Part shown: one piece after another, positions 1-13,339 of the stretch | Layout: every line of letters begins with the position of its first letter | Position numbering within the stretch: position 1 is the first letter of the stretch | Assembly: GCF_050948175.1 (NCBI RefSeq) | Contig: NC_135195.1 | Location: forward strand, 1,729,001-1,793,000 | Length of the DNA stretch: 64,000 nucleotides | Reading direction: 5' to 3' | DNA from: Xylocopa sonorina | Lineage: Eukaryota; Arthropoda; Insecta; Hymenoptera; Apidae | The notes under the pieces: generated by a model | What the model was told of the DNA's origin: nothing | What the model saw: the letters and a program-made list of their open reading frames with translations, nothing else | The model's database searches: none | Program-made: the position numbers and the translations under genes

Positions 1-3000
1 GTATTTTTATGTATGGATGAATCTAACAGCGAAAAGTAGAATTGCACTCTTTTTTTAAAAATAGAATCCTCCGTTTTTGGCTGGTTCAAACAGTGGAATT
101 TATCATCCGCTACAGAAAGATATTGAAGTATTCACGTTTTGAAACCATTAATTTAAAAGTTATTTCAATTAAAAAATTCCCCAATTTTCTATGTGTCGTG
201 TTGGCGGAAATTGTATTTTAATTTGTTGAAATATATTTGTGCTGTCTGTTTTTAGCCAAAGTTTCTTCAGGATATTTGAAAATAAAAAATTTGGGTTCTT
301 ATACACGTTGCGCTAGTTTATTTTGACAGAGGGGATGCCTTGTTCAACGGAACGCTAAGATCCTCCACGAGCGTAGGTTCGGACTTCCGTGGCAGCGGCG
401 CCAAAAGTGGAGGATTCTGTTAACGGAGTTGCGCATACCATGGCTCCTTCAAAAGTTTTGTGTTTATGCATCGAAACACGCTGTCGCCGTCCCATCGGAA
501 TATTTTCGAGAAAATAAAACGCAACTTCTAACAGTTCTCATTCCGTCCGCCGTGTACAAACTTTTGATACTTCGTGCCACGGTATACATTTACAAGCGTA
601 TTTTCGTAATTGTTATATTAACACGAAAATATTTCAAAACAATTAGGTGTAACTTCGAAATTGTGATCGAATTTCAGAATTAAATCACTGTACACACATT
701 TTTGAAATTTATTGTAAAGTCAAAATAAAAAAGTGAGACTATCTATATTTAAAGTAAAAATGAATACGCAAAGGAAAAATAGTGAAAATTCAATTTTGAG
801 CACCCGAAATACCTTAGAAACAAATAATATACCGATCAAGTTGCTACTGAAAAGTTATATGTCAAAACATTAACATGGGAAATCTGAACAAGGACCTCTC
901 AAGTAAATTTTGGCTGAACTTTACGTGCAGTTTACACAAAGTTTAACCACTTTATCGTATACAGATACATATGCGGTGGAAGAACCGTAGATGTATCTTC
1001 AATTTTGAGAAGTTCCGTGCAATCCCATAATTTCTATTTGAACTCTCGCATCTTGGTAGGTTTACACAAATTGCCATCAGAGGGAAAGGAAGTTCTGATT
1101 GAAATTCGAAATTTGGACTTCTTTCAAAATAATTTTTTAAAGGTTTCAAAGTAATGAATTAGTGACAGCTACGGTGTACATAGGCTATGAACTAGTTTGC
1201 AAGTTTAGAACAGGAAAGCTTGTGTAAATATCATAGTATACGATTTTAAAATGATAATTTATAACCTTTTGTCATTAAAAACTGAAACATCATTATTTGT
1301 TTCTGATTGCTTTTAATTTTTGTACAGTTCTACTTATAATTACTTAACCATTTATCGACTGTTATGTTAAATCATGTAACACAAAAAATTAGATTACCAG
1401 ACGAACAATGTACAGAATGAACCAATAAGTGTTAACATTTTATATATATTTCGAGTTAATAAAAGTATAAAAGAATTGTTCAAATTGTAACAAAACCATA
1501 AATAAATTACTGAAATTCCGAAGCGTAGCCATTTCTTTCGATACTTGATATTCGGTTGATTAGAATTTTTTCTGAATCGATTCGATGCTGAACAATGAGT
1601 AAAAACTTTTCATTGACGCAAATATATGGAACGCAAGCAACGTGTAATAGAAAAGGTAACGAGCGTAAGTTAATCGCAATACAAACAGCGTAGCTGACAT
1701 TACGGTTACCCGTTTATTCTTAGTCGAGGGACTATCTACTCCGAATTCCTCATGAAAGGGATTTCTTGAAAGCGCCACTTACGCTATAATGCGATGTAAT
1801 TTCGGTGGAGCCGCAGAAAAATGGCCACACCAATACACCGCATTACCTTAAACACGTCAAGTGAAAGACGTACAATTTTGGCGGGGATCTCTCTCACGTC
1901 AAACTAGGACGGGGTCGTGAAACGAAAAACTTATCGGACGGTGGATCGTTTTATTCTTCTGCTCTCGCGTAGGAAAAAAACTGTAATGGGTTACTGGGAT
2001 GTATAATTTAGCTAAGGAATATATAGGACATCTGTAATTCTGCATTCTTCGAAATTTCGCTACAAAAGTTGCTTTGCTAATATTAAAATTTTAATTATAT
2101 TAACAGTAATTTCCGTTTTCTAATAGAATTAATATTTTATTTACAGTTATTAACATCCGAATGTGTCGATTAGTAATTAAAACCTCTGCAAATAAATGTT
2201 TACGTACAAGTTAAAGTAATATTGTACTATTGAATATTCCTTAAAATATTGTTAATGCACCACAGATATGTGCATATAGATGCGTGTTAGTTTCAATAAT
2301 GTCGACGGCGGAACATTTATGTTCACTCTGGTTTCTATTAAATGTTTGTTAAGTACACGTCGGTCGACTACGCGCACTTCTGAAGTTTCGAAGGACTGAG
2401 TGATTTGAGTTATGTAACTGGCTGATTCCAGCTCTGAAATAACTCACTGACTATTATACCTAAAGTTTAATTTAGCTCAATTTTCTGATAATTTTTACTA
2501 AAATTTACAAGGTTTCCTAATTCAATACCTCACAGTCCCCGCTTTGGACCCTTCCCCCAAGTGGCTGGCCCATTAGGGAGGTGCGAAGTTTCCCGATTAA
2601 CCAATCCCCCAAGTCAACCTCTTCCAGCTTGCCCAAAGCACGTTACATTTTGGGAGCGGGAATGATACTGGGCAGTGGTTGATAGACGAAACTTTGGCAA
2701 CAGCGCATAAATTCCGCCAGGTCAAGTTAACTCTAAACGTAGGGATACGCGTATTATAACCTTAAAAATATTCTAATAAATGAAATTATTTTAAGTGCCA
2801 TATACTGCCTGCAGCCGGTCTACCAAAACTGACAAAAGACGAAACTCTATACATGATTGACTGTACCATAAAGTCGACCCTGCATTGTTTCAATGTTCAT
2901 TGTTTTCGCGTCATTGCAGTTCGAAAGAGGATATTATTTGTTAAAGTTTTGTTTGTAAAGTTTAATTTGACTTGACAATTGGTTCATGCAAAAAGTAGTT

Positions 3001-4065
3001 GTATATTAATATTAAATAATAAAAATAATAAAAAATTATACATTAAAATCTTAATAACTCATTTGTATTAGCGTTAGTAGAAAAAAAGAGATTAATACTT
3101 CACTAATATTCACTCTTCTTTGCACATTTGATACTGTTGCCTGATATGTATACCCGAACTTGTTTGCCGTTCCGTGTTTGCAAACACACACAGCGGACTA
3201 TCTTAGTGTGTAAAATGAAAATGAATGTGGACTCGAGGAGACTTTCAATATGGGTTGACGACAAATTGAAATAAAATTGCTTCTTTTGAAGTATAAAAAT
3301 GCTTTACTCTGCTTTTTTGCACTTCCGCAGAAGATTAAATAACCTTCGCAAAACGTATATTGGGGAAATATGGGGGGATACGCTGACTTGTCAATGGTAG
3401 AAGGCGTGGGATGTGTAGCTTCCTGTATTCCTAGAGTAAGTTTTGATTATACATATCTCATAATGATGTACCAGTTTCACCCCCGGGTGACGACTAGTAG
3501 AACTATAATATATATTGTCACGAATACGAATAGAGTAATAAGGGAAAATTAAAAGTTCTGACTAAAGTAACGGTTTGTCGAATGCTATTTTCAAAAAGAA
3601 ATGTACATAATCAAGAAACGTTTAAATTATACATATTGGCTTCGACAAATATCTTAACTCTTTTCATAAATGAACGATTTAAACTTACCGTCATTCGAAA
3701 TAACGGCGGTATGTCGAACATCCGAACAGTAGTCGAGCAGGCTTTGCTTGTTAGTTCAATCAGTGGAAGACACTTGGGCGAACCGAAGTTTTCAAGTAGT
3801 TCCATCATAGCAGAGGCGTCGTGTCGGTCGAGCAGATCATCGGCCGGAAGTGCGAATCGATTTGTAGGAAGTCGGGTTTCGAAACCTCTAGCCGCGCAAG
3901 AAGTTCTACGCTCGTAGAGAAGTTCGTAGACGACAAAGGAAAATGTCCGCCAATATAGACCAGAAAGAGATCTAAAAGCTCTCTCCCAGCGCCATGGCTA
4001 TACGTTCGAGGCTTTTAACGACTAATGCTACCTTTCATCGGTAGAGATAGTGATTGATAATTCAG
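1..4065. other. Upstream non-coding sequence
   Basis: Mostly AT-rich sequence with stops in all frames. It includes a short stem (360-368 with 407-415), a C-rich patch at 2540-2650, and a GC-richer stretch at 3690-4020 that could be 5'UTR or promoter. A strong donor (AGA|gtaagt at 3436) follows a 22-codon ATG frame from 3370, but that peptide is not a convincing signal peptide. Confidence 0.5.
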
Positions 4066-4228
4066 CTGGTCTACGGTCAAGAAGTCGATACATTAGAAAC
4101 TTCCTACAATACCACGAGCAATCAGTCGTTCACAAGTACCACGTCGCTTGCCACTTTTGATGAATCTTTGCTGTCCGATATAGTGCGTCTACTCGACAAT
4201 CAGACAAACACTAGTCTATTTTCAATGC
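4066..4228 (+). CDS. Candidate upstream exon of a secreted protein (possibly the Dpr gene)
   Basis: The frame is open from just after a TGA (4051-4053) to a TAG at 4240 with no usable ATG at its start, so if coding it must be an internal exon. A possible acceptor (aattcag) ends at 4065 and a possible donor (ATGC|gtattt) is at 4229. The peptide begins LVYGQEVDTLE and then has four N-glycosylation sequons within about 45 residues (NTT, NQS, NQT, NTS), unlike neighbouring random frames. It leaves in phase 1, exactly what the exon at 23825 needs. Both splice sites are weak, no homologue is recognised, and it could belong to another gene or be chance. Confidence 0.28.
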
Positions 4229-6443
4229 GTATTTTTCAGTAGAACAAAGGAGAATAACAGCGATTGTACTTTTGTTGTTGATTTGAGATATATCAGGGAC
4301 AATAACGAAAGAAAATCGGTGGATATGTTTAAAATTATATCAAACTTTGTATTATTCTATCATTAAAAAATATTAAAAATTAAGAAATGTCGTTACTACG
4401 GTAGTATTTTCTCGTAAATGCGCAGACATTTTACTCTTTTCAGCTTCTGAAAAGGAGGCCGTTATCGTGTTACATTACACGTTTCACTGTGTTCAAGATG
4501 GAGCTCTCCAATGGTCGGAATAATTCAGTTGCATAACCTAGGTCTCGTTTATCTCTGTTAAAGATTTAATGCGTGTCTAATACGCCATCTCGTGTTTTTT
4601 AAGTTTATTTGTAATATAGTATAATGCGATATAGTGGAGCTAAGAATCCGAGACTATTTTCTAATTTTACCAATTTTTCCAATTAATAGTATGTAATTAA
4701 CATGGCACAAAATGGAATAGAGAAAATTTCAAAAAATTTATATTCCTCTTACGGACATCTGTTACAGTAAGATGAGTGATCCATAGCTTGGAATGATTAT
4801 GTATGACTGATATCGTGTAACATATATGTGTTTAACCGTTAGGTTAATGTTCGTGATTAACTTTAGTATGGTAAATTCGTTTCTTTTATTTATGAGTAAT
4901 TAGTTGGAAGTAACATTCGCGTCAAAATGATTTGTCGAATTAAAAAAAATATTGAATCTCGGTATAGATAAATGGTATTGCCAAGTGATAAACTATTGCA
5001 CAAAAAATAGAATACATAGCCAATATATTTTTTGAGGTATCTACGTCCGTAAAGATGAAGCAAGCTAAAAACAAATCTTAAATAATTATTGGTAATAGAG
5101 CTGTCTTTGTACAGTTTTTCACAATCCAACTATTTTTAATACGAGGCAGTCTATCAAAATCGATTGGAATTCTACTGTCTCGTACAGGGTATAACAGATG
5201 GATATTTTTACTGATACCCTAAGTGGAAGGAGACGTACTTTTGCGTCGGGAATCCACAACGGCACAATGGTCATTGTCGCAGCCACAACTTGCCTGTGGC
5301 AGTTGTACTGCAGACTCTTTAGGTTGCAAACGTCTGTTCACTACAGTGAACAACATTGGGCGATGTGCACACATCGTCTCGTTGTGAATTTCAGTTTGCT
5401 CGAAACTCTTCGTCCGTTCCTATTCACGAGAGAGCTTGACGGAGAAATTTTTTTTATCAACTTTCACGCCATTTTACTTAGAATGCCTTCAAGACTTGAA
5501 GAGGTACTGAAAGACTCTTAGGTTGAATCTTGACAATTTCAAATTGATGTTAGAGAGGTCACGTCGTGGAAAATCGTTGATAATAATGTTTGGAGAGATA
5601 CAAATTCTTTGATTGGAATTATAGGAAAGAAAAACTGACTTATCGATGAATCGAAAAATATCGCTGCTTAATGTAGACTGGGAATTTTTTCTAAAAATTT
5701 CCTTTTAATAGTAAAATTTAACGACGAGGATATGTAGTATTCGGTCCAATTTTTAGTTTCACTATTTATATTCCGATTTTCAAATAAAAAAATAATGATT
5801 ATTGTTGATTTATCAGTTATCTTATCTTCAATGCATATTAAAATGAAAATTGTTAATAATTTCAATAAAAATGAATCCATCGATATATGCAATATTGCAT
5901 TCAACGTAATAAGTAATAAGTAATGGACGGTGCATTAATTTCCTCGAAACTCTTTAAAAAATGATACAAAACAAATAAAACGTAAGATATTTTGATAAGA
6001 TGTTTTAAAAAAATGTTAATTCATCTCATTACAATTAATATACATTATATTATAAAAACAATTGTTATTTTCTGTTCAACGTGAAATGGATAATGCCCTA
6101 AAAAACAGGAGACAGACGAACTATTTTCGCAGGCGATTTTCCAACCACCAACGAAAGTATTATTTCCTCACGTGCCGCTCTACGTTGATGTATCACGCTC
6201 CCGAAACAATTTCGCGCCTTCCAGAATCGACGGCGAACGGAAGCACGGCGAGGGAACGAACAGTAGATAAAGTCAGCCATTGATCAGACACTGGTGTACA
6301 TTAGCTTATTGCACCTTCCCACTAAATCAAAGGTGATAGGAATCGTTGCGCACACAGCTTGTCGTCACGTACACTCTACAAAGTTGAATGGAATATTTGT
6401 CGCGACACGCTTGCAAATTCCTTTTTTAACAACATCCTTTGCT

Positions 6444-6476
6444 GATATCTCTTTGATATCTCTTTGATATCACTTT
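6444..6476. repeat. 11-bp tandem repeat, three copies
   Basis: Unit GATATCTCTTT, twice exact and once with one change (GATATCACTTT). Confidence 0.9.
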
Positions 6477-6889
6477 GACAAATATAATTAGACAGTATGC
6501 AAACCACAATATAAATGCAATCTTAAATTAGCAAATTTAAAACCCCTTTACATCAAGCCGAGTTTGTTACGTTTGTAAATATATAAAAAATAATTTATAT
6601 GGTAATCGAATTTAACTAAACGGTATAGTAAACGGTATAGGCATTAATTTTGGCTTTCACTTCGATATTTTGGATTCGATAAAACCTTGAAGTTACCAAA
6701 ATTATAACTGTATATGTATGCTTACACCAGTCGTATTATGCTTTTAAACTCTACGACTTAATAATTCACGTAATTTTCAATTCCATTTGCTACATCTATG
6801 CAGCTGTTCAAAACGAAACGTGCACACCAACATAAGAAATAATTCTGTTCGTATCCGTTTAACCAACCCAACTTCTGCTCTCATCAGTC

Positions 6890-7509
6890 CTCTGATTGGA
6901 CAGTCACGTCCGCTAGTACCGGAATCATTGTACTCTCACGTATACGCGAAGAGGTGCAATGATTCCGACCATATTGGTCTCGTTAACACAAACACGTAAC
7001 ACGGTTACACGGATAGAACCGCCTGTATCTACTAGCTGTCATCATTTTTCATTGGTCGGACATTGGTGAGGCCAGCGGTGCCACGATCACCGGTCGTATT
7101 TACTCGAATTTACTACCAGCCGAAGTCAGAGTGCGCCACAGTGGAAAGAGACGTTTTCGTGCGGCAGAGAATGCACAGGGTCTCTTTCACAGCAGCCATC
7201 GATGCGACGAAAGCACAGATCGGGCATACCTTGCAAGACTTACGACACTCGTAAACTATCGTTGTCGATATGGTGCGTGGGACACAAAAGTCGGAATTCG
7301 ATCGAAGCGATATGTACAGCCATGGCGGCCGATTCAGGTCTCCGTGATTGTTTCATCGATCCCATGGATCGAGCTATGCGAAACCTGCTTGCGAACGACA
7401 GACCTAGCGGTAGGAAGTCGGACAAACTATTTTCTCGTGACGAACCGAGGGACAACTAACGGGCAGACAAAATCGTTCGACGGATAGCCGCGTTCTGTAT
7501 CAATCTACA
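6890..7509 (+). promoter_or_regulatory. Possible promoter / 5'UTR exon island
   Basis: A CpG-containing island in AT-rich DNA. Forward ATTGG motifs, each the reverse complement of a CCAAT box, occur near 6895, 7050 and 7061. A hairpin (6920-6930 with 6957-6967, perfect 11-bp arms) lies among them. The island ends at a good splice donor (ACA|gtaagc at 7510). An ATG in strong context (agccATGG, 7322) opens a 45-codon frame ending at 7459, rich in charged residues and without a recognised family. The arrangement would suit a 5'UTR exon with an upstream ORF. This is inference from composition and motifs only. Confidence 0.22.
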
Positions 7510-7676
7510 GTAAGCCATGAACGTTTTCCATATTTCTCTGGTGATGGATTAAAGTACGCCTAATGGTTTCAACTTGATCGACGTTTACCGATGTTTTAGT
7601 TGGAAATTGACACGCGGTGCGACAATGTTGTGCAGAATAGCCAGTAGCTGATGCAAGAAATTTAGAGGATTATTCG

Positions 7677-7709
7677 ATTTTCTTTCTTTTCTTTCTTTTC
7701 TTTTTTTCA
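7677..7709. repeat. Pyrimidine tract, TTTTCTTTC repeats
   Basis: Degenerate CT/T-rich simple sequence of about 33 bases. Confidence 0.85.
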
Positions 7710-10700
7710 TATGTTATAGATAGTGAACAATTTTAATTTCACATGATTATTAATACCGTTTATGAATTTTAATAATAAATTATAAGGTAAGGTGAATAGA
7801 AACAAGAAATACTATGTATGGTACTAATTAATGGAAAATTAGATAAATTTAGATCAAGTTAAATAATTAAATTTCGGTTACGTTTCGTTTGGCTCTCACA
7901 AAAAGATATTAACTGAAATGTTTACTTTTCCACGATCGCATTTATTTCTCGAAACGAAATAACGAAAGACCATTAAGAAATAAGTAAATAAGTTAATTTG
8001 CAGAAATAAGTATTTATAGAAATATTTACGAAAACTCTAGTTTTAGCTTATATTCTCTTGATAAACGAAATCCACACATTTTTCAAAATCCTAATATTTA
8101 TTATATACATCTTTAATTATCAAAGTGTTGTTTGAAAATTTTTAAACTTTAGGACAAGAACTTGACGCGAATATGCGAGCTAAGAGCAAACCCAATAATA
8201 AATATCAAAGTGTTTCTTGCGGAGGACCTGCTATCAGGGGGAACGAAGTCCCGTGAGATTTAATATTGTACATCGGTTGAGGAGCTACGGAGTGGATTAG
8301 GTGGAAAGTTTCATCGTTACTGGAAACATGTCATCATGCCAGGGTATTAGCCTAGTGTTGTCCCGTCTGCAGACACCTTTTCTCCCATCTCAAACTCATT
8401 ATCCGGAAATTATGACAAAGATGAATCATTAATATTGATTATACCTAATTTCAGTAGAAGGATTTATCAATGAATGTTCTATTTGGATTAAATCAGAAAC
8501 TACAATACTCTGAGCTCTCTTGTATTTTGTATACATGCACCGGATATTTCAGATTACAGTCAAACATTCTGACTTTTAACGTGTTTCATGGATGCAAATA
8601 AGGAGGTATTTTTGCATTTAAAATTATAATATTATTATAATAGAAATGTACAACACTAATAACAATAACAAGTTGAATTTATTACCATAAGAAATTTATT
8701 TAAATTTTGTCTCACTCTAGCAAATGAATAGTTAATTCTCCCCATTGTGTTCGTATTTACTTTTTATCATAATCTCTACGAGGTCATTACTTTTCTCTTA
8801 GTAATTAATTTCCATTTTTATTGCAACGGTTTAATAAAGCTTTAAAGAATTTACATCTACATATATAACACTTTCTCATGTAGATTTTATTATATTGTGG
8901 CACATGCTGAAAAAATTTACTTCATAAAAACTGAAGTAACTTGCTTCAATAAAAATGATGTTTACTTTAAACAATTAGTTTTAAGAACAGTTGTGATAAA
9001 GATATTATTGTATAACAGCAAGTGTACTGAAGACAGATAAGAATGTGAATTTTCACGGCGTGTTGTTTAAGATATAAACCGCTGCTGTATTCTAAACTTG
9101 GCGGAAAGTAAACTTTGTAACTGGAGCGTAACTTGCGAAGTTAAACAATCTAATTGGCAAGCTTGCTAGTTTGTTTCGTGAAACCGTCTAAATATTTCCG
9201 CACGTCTATATAAACATGTTCAACCGTAACCTCAAAGCGTTCATTGTTTCCCGATTACTATTCAGATAAAGCAATAACATTTGTAAACCAATCAAAATAG
9301 AAAAATAATTGATAGTGATTGTTAGATAACTTTTAGTAGATCTATTAATTTATGACAAAGAAACGAACCAAAGGGTATGATATATCTTTAATTTATTCAA
9401 GCTGTATGTTCTACTATAAAATTTGGAGGGAAATTAAATTGTAATTTTACCAGGATTTTCTATTCGTAGGAAAAAAAAAGAGAAAAGTTCAATTATTCTA
9501 ATACTTTCTTCTTTCTCTGCTAAATATTTTCAGCTGCGAAGTTACTCGTCTCAATTAACGATCTACTTAATCCCCCATTCGTATTATTCCGTTACATGCG
9601 CCGAATTAAAAAATCTATTTTATCACTATATTATATTCGCATGTGTTCGTGTATTCTATATTGTCCTCCACCAAATATATCATCTTTTCCTCCAACTCCG
9701 ACATTTAAAATAGTAACCACGCATATTTGATTTTTTCTAATTCGACCATTCTTTTGTTCTTCGCGTTTAATATTGTAGCGGTACTCTTACTTCTATTCGC
9801 CACCAGAGGAATCAGACTGCAGCAATTTCTCGCAAGACTTCACTTGGCTATCTAGTCCGTATTCATATAATAATTTTCTGCAACTGTTGGGTAGCCTTGG
9901 TTGGAAAAACAGGTCTAGCACAAAACACTCCGCCTTTTATTTTCCTCTTTTCTTTTTATCCCTTCTTTTTACTTTTCTTTCAACAACGAATTTACATTTT
10001 GGAGTGCCATTACCAAATTGGTCGTAAAAATGTAAACATCCTTCGTAAAAAGTATTAAAGAAACACTATTGCTTTACGTGTTCGACGTGTATGTGACATT
10101 TTTTAAATTTTATATATGCATGCTATTATAATCCTTCGCGGATAAGATTGTAATTGCATGATAAGGAATCTTGACACGTTAGGATTAAATCCTTTCGGTA
10201 AACTTACGATATAGGACAGTGTTGGTGTATTTGCTTGATTAAGCAAGTTTATATCGGTAAAGTGGAAGTACGAAAGTTGGTGTCGGCCAGGAGAGGATGC
10301 GTAATTATGTACTCATGTATCTACTGATCTATGTCGCTTAGTTATTAAACCCTCCACGTGTTTCCAGCCGTCTTCAAGGGTTCTTCTTATACTTCTCGTT
10401 TTTCGTAGAATAGGCTAATGATTCTATGATAAACGAGAGTCGTTTTACTTAAAAATTACTTGAAAGCAACATATTTATATTGTGCTATATGTCACTTTAA
10501 TAAAAATAATAATAAATCAGAAATAAACTTCCAAATTCTTCATTACACAAATAATTACTTCTTAGTGCATTGTGAAACGCGGAATACATAGTAATTAACC
10601 GACTCGAATATGCGGTATCATTGAGAAAGAGAAAACATCTTCAACGTTCTTTAATTTAATAAAATCAATACGTAACCATACAGAGTTAGATTATGAGTTA

Positions 10701-10979
10701 AGAAAATCTATATCTCACATGAAATTTCAGAGAATATAACATGTATTTCGAAATTATTTCAGTTCGAGCAATAGCTTGACCAATTTGAACATAGTTTAAT
10801 AACAACAAAAATTCAAGTTAGTGCAACTGATGACAACATCCAATCGACAATGCAGACAATGCATTCAGACACAGACACCTACTTTGGACTGATTTCTGGA
10901 CTTGCTTATACACCAATAATGTACGCGTGAACGAACAACATTCAAAATTAACAGTACATCCTCCTGAGTCTCACCTCAA

Positions 10980-11460
10980 CTGAACAAAAGGCAATGCGCA
11001 CTAAAGGGGACCAAGATGGCAACCTCCTTTCATTTTACACACGGTACAAGTTCGAAGGAGGCTGTTGGTTTCCGCATCAGCAGTGCGGCCGCCAGTACCT
11101 TTCGATGAAAAACGACCGACAAGACGAATGGTCCCTCTCACCTTGGACGATGCTCTCCGCCATAAGGCAATGCACGGAAACAAATGATGTTTTGGATGTA
11201 CATTTATTACATGGCCGATGCTAGTCGGGACGTCTGCGACGACCTCGATTGCGGGAGGCGCACTGGTGACCTCGTTGGATGCGTCGGTTGCAGGCGTGGC
11301 TGCCGGTGCTGACGAAACGGCGGAGGGTTGAAAAGGGGGGGGGGGGGGGGAAGAACGCAGCGGACAAAGGTTTCCTTGTCGGCGCATTTCTTTCCGATGA
11401 AACGTTGCGCTGTCGCGACGCAGGAAAGTAAGGGGGCTCGAGTACAACAAAGATCTGAAC
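10980..11460. other. GC-rich island with antisense open frame and G16 run
   Basis: The island contrasts sharply with its AT-rich flanks. On the minus strand it is open for 149 codons (11450-11001). The peptide has an Ala/Pro/Ser/Thr-rich middle and matches no family I know; an overlapping + frame also exists. The 16-base G run (11335-11350) encodes the proline run of the minus frame, so that part is simple sequence. It could be an unrecognised exon or a CpG-rich regulatory island. Confidence 0.2.
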
Positions 11461-12755
11461 GGGGTTATTTCGCTGACTTCACTTGTTACGATTTTGAGAC
11501 AAGCGTTTCACTGCTGTTGTATACAAATATTTTTTCGAGGAACACGTGGCTTTCGAGTAGGACTGGTTTGTTAGGATAAAAAATAAATGGATTTACGATT
11601 GAACGTGGCGTGAAACACACATATTTCGATGATACATGTCATCGTTTGCTGGAGAAAATTGGGGCTCAGGACAAAAAGATTATACCAAATTGAAGAAAGG
11701 AAAATTGCTTAACTTGATTTACTGTATTTTATGTTGATTCCCCGAAAGCGAAGTTAAAGGTTAATAAAAATCAGAGAATTCATTTTTATTTCGATTAATA
11801 CAAAGACAATGATGTTTCTTTTTCTAAATACAGTAGTGCATTAGACATTGCTTGTATAAGTAAACTATCGCATAAGAAACTTCGCAAAAAAAAACTTCTT
11901 ATGCAAGCAATTTTAAATCATTTAATTAGTTTGTATTAATAAGGTTACCTTAAATGAAACTCTTGTCAGTAATGTACCTGAACAACCAATATCTATATCC
12001 TTGTATCTCTGTAGAAACTTAATGAATGTATGACACTTTGTATTAGAATTTTTGAAACATCGTTGAATTAACCAATGATTTAGGAATTTCTAACGTTCCA
12101 ATAATAATATATATAATCAGGATAGCTTAAATCGACTAATGTTTACATGCGATGTAAGCACAAGTTGCAATATTTAGGGATGAATAACCAAAGTTTAGGG
12201 CAGAATGAGCCATTTACATCGTCGCCATCTTGTTCATGTTTAAAACAGAATTCACGTTAATGAGTCAACGGAGGAGTAGGCAAGTTGTAAGAGAAACTTG
12301 AGAACGGAGAAACACCTATTAATGATTCAAGGTTTTATTTGTAGGTGCATTGTACACGAGTCCAAAATTATTCGTTGTTCTGTTTATTCTATGTCTTTCA
12401 TATTTTTATAATGTTGCTGTATATAATTTAAATAAATTAAGTCGCTATAATGTTCAGCAATTTTCATATATAAATTATTATTGTTATTTAAAGTGAATAA
12501 TTTCTTTCCTAGAAAAGATCGGCAATTGTATTATTACATTTTGATTATACTCGTTACAAATAGTGCCTCCTTTGTAATGTTTTACAAAGAAGAATTCAAT
12601 TACACGCCAGTTTCTCTTGTTAATCACATTAATTGTAAAATTTGGCATACAACTCAGACAGATCGTTTCATGTTTTTAGTAACATACTTTCTATCAAATA
12701 ATTTGTCATATTCAAGGGTTGCACTTTTGAAGCTGATCTGTAACGAATTTGTAAA

Positions 12756-12758
<3 letters not shown>

Positions 12759-12845
<87 letters not shown>

Positions 12846-12860
12846 TCTCTCTCTCTCTCT
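12759..12860. repeat. (CT)n microsatellite, about 100 bp
   Basis: About 51 CT units with a single C interruption at 12841. The apparent open frames across it (Ser-Leu repeats on +, Arg-Glu repeats on -) are products of the repeat and are not genes. Confidence 0.97.
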
Positions 12861-13339
12861 AAAAAGCTTTTTTTCGTGAATTTTCCATGTTAATGGATTA
12901 TAACGCTCCATTTGGAAAATAATCACCGCGGTGTTCACCCGCAAACAAGTGAGTAGTCACGGTTTAATAATTCGTCGAGTTTCTGAAAGCCGTTCTCCCA
13001 CGTTTCTTTGTTTATACAATGAATGGTAAATTGCGGACTCCTTTATGACAACAGCGAATCCGCTTGGCTGTTATACTTTCTAGTACGTAATAGTAGTGAG
13101 AGATCAAACTTTAAAAGGTATACATATACTTGGATATTTTACTTGATTCGTAGCCATTCAAATGATGTTTTACGCAGTTCAAGTAGTGTTTAAAAAAGTG
13201 ATCAATTTCAGAATATGCTATTTATTGTTAAAAGCGAGTAGAGTAAAACGATAATTTGATTTATTGCAATGAAGAAACTCTGGAATAAAATTAATTTTTA
13301 AGGAAGTAATTCGCAGCCGTTAGTAAAGGTAGCGTAAAA

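Noticed and set aside
3993..4065. ATG at 3993 spliced to 4066 by a tiny intron
   Set aside because: The implied intron would be about 25 bases, too short for insect splicing, and the phases do not match.
5141..5185. Small inverted repeat TACGAGGCAGT / ACTGTCTCGTA
   Set aside because: 11-bp arms with one mismatch are expected several times by chance in 64 kb.
7063..7487. Several overlapping + and - frames up to 118 codons
   Set aside because: Same reason; only the short ATG frame at 7322 in strong context was kept, and only as a possible upstream ORF.
12481..12944. Open frames of 132 and 96 codons across the CT repeat
   Set aside because: Their length comes from the microsatellite, which has no stops in these frames; the flanking residues match no family.
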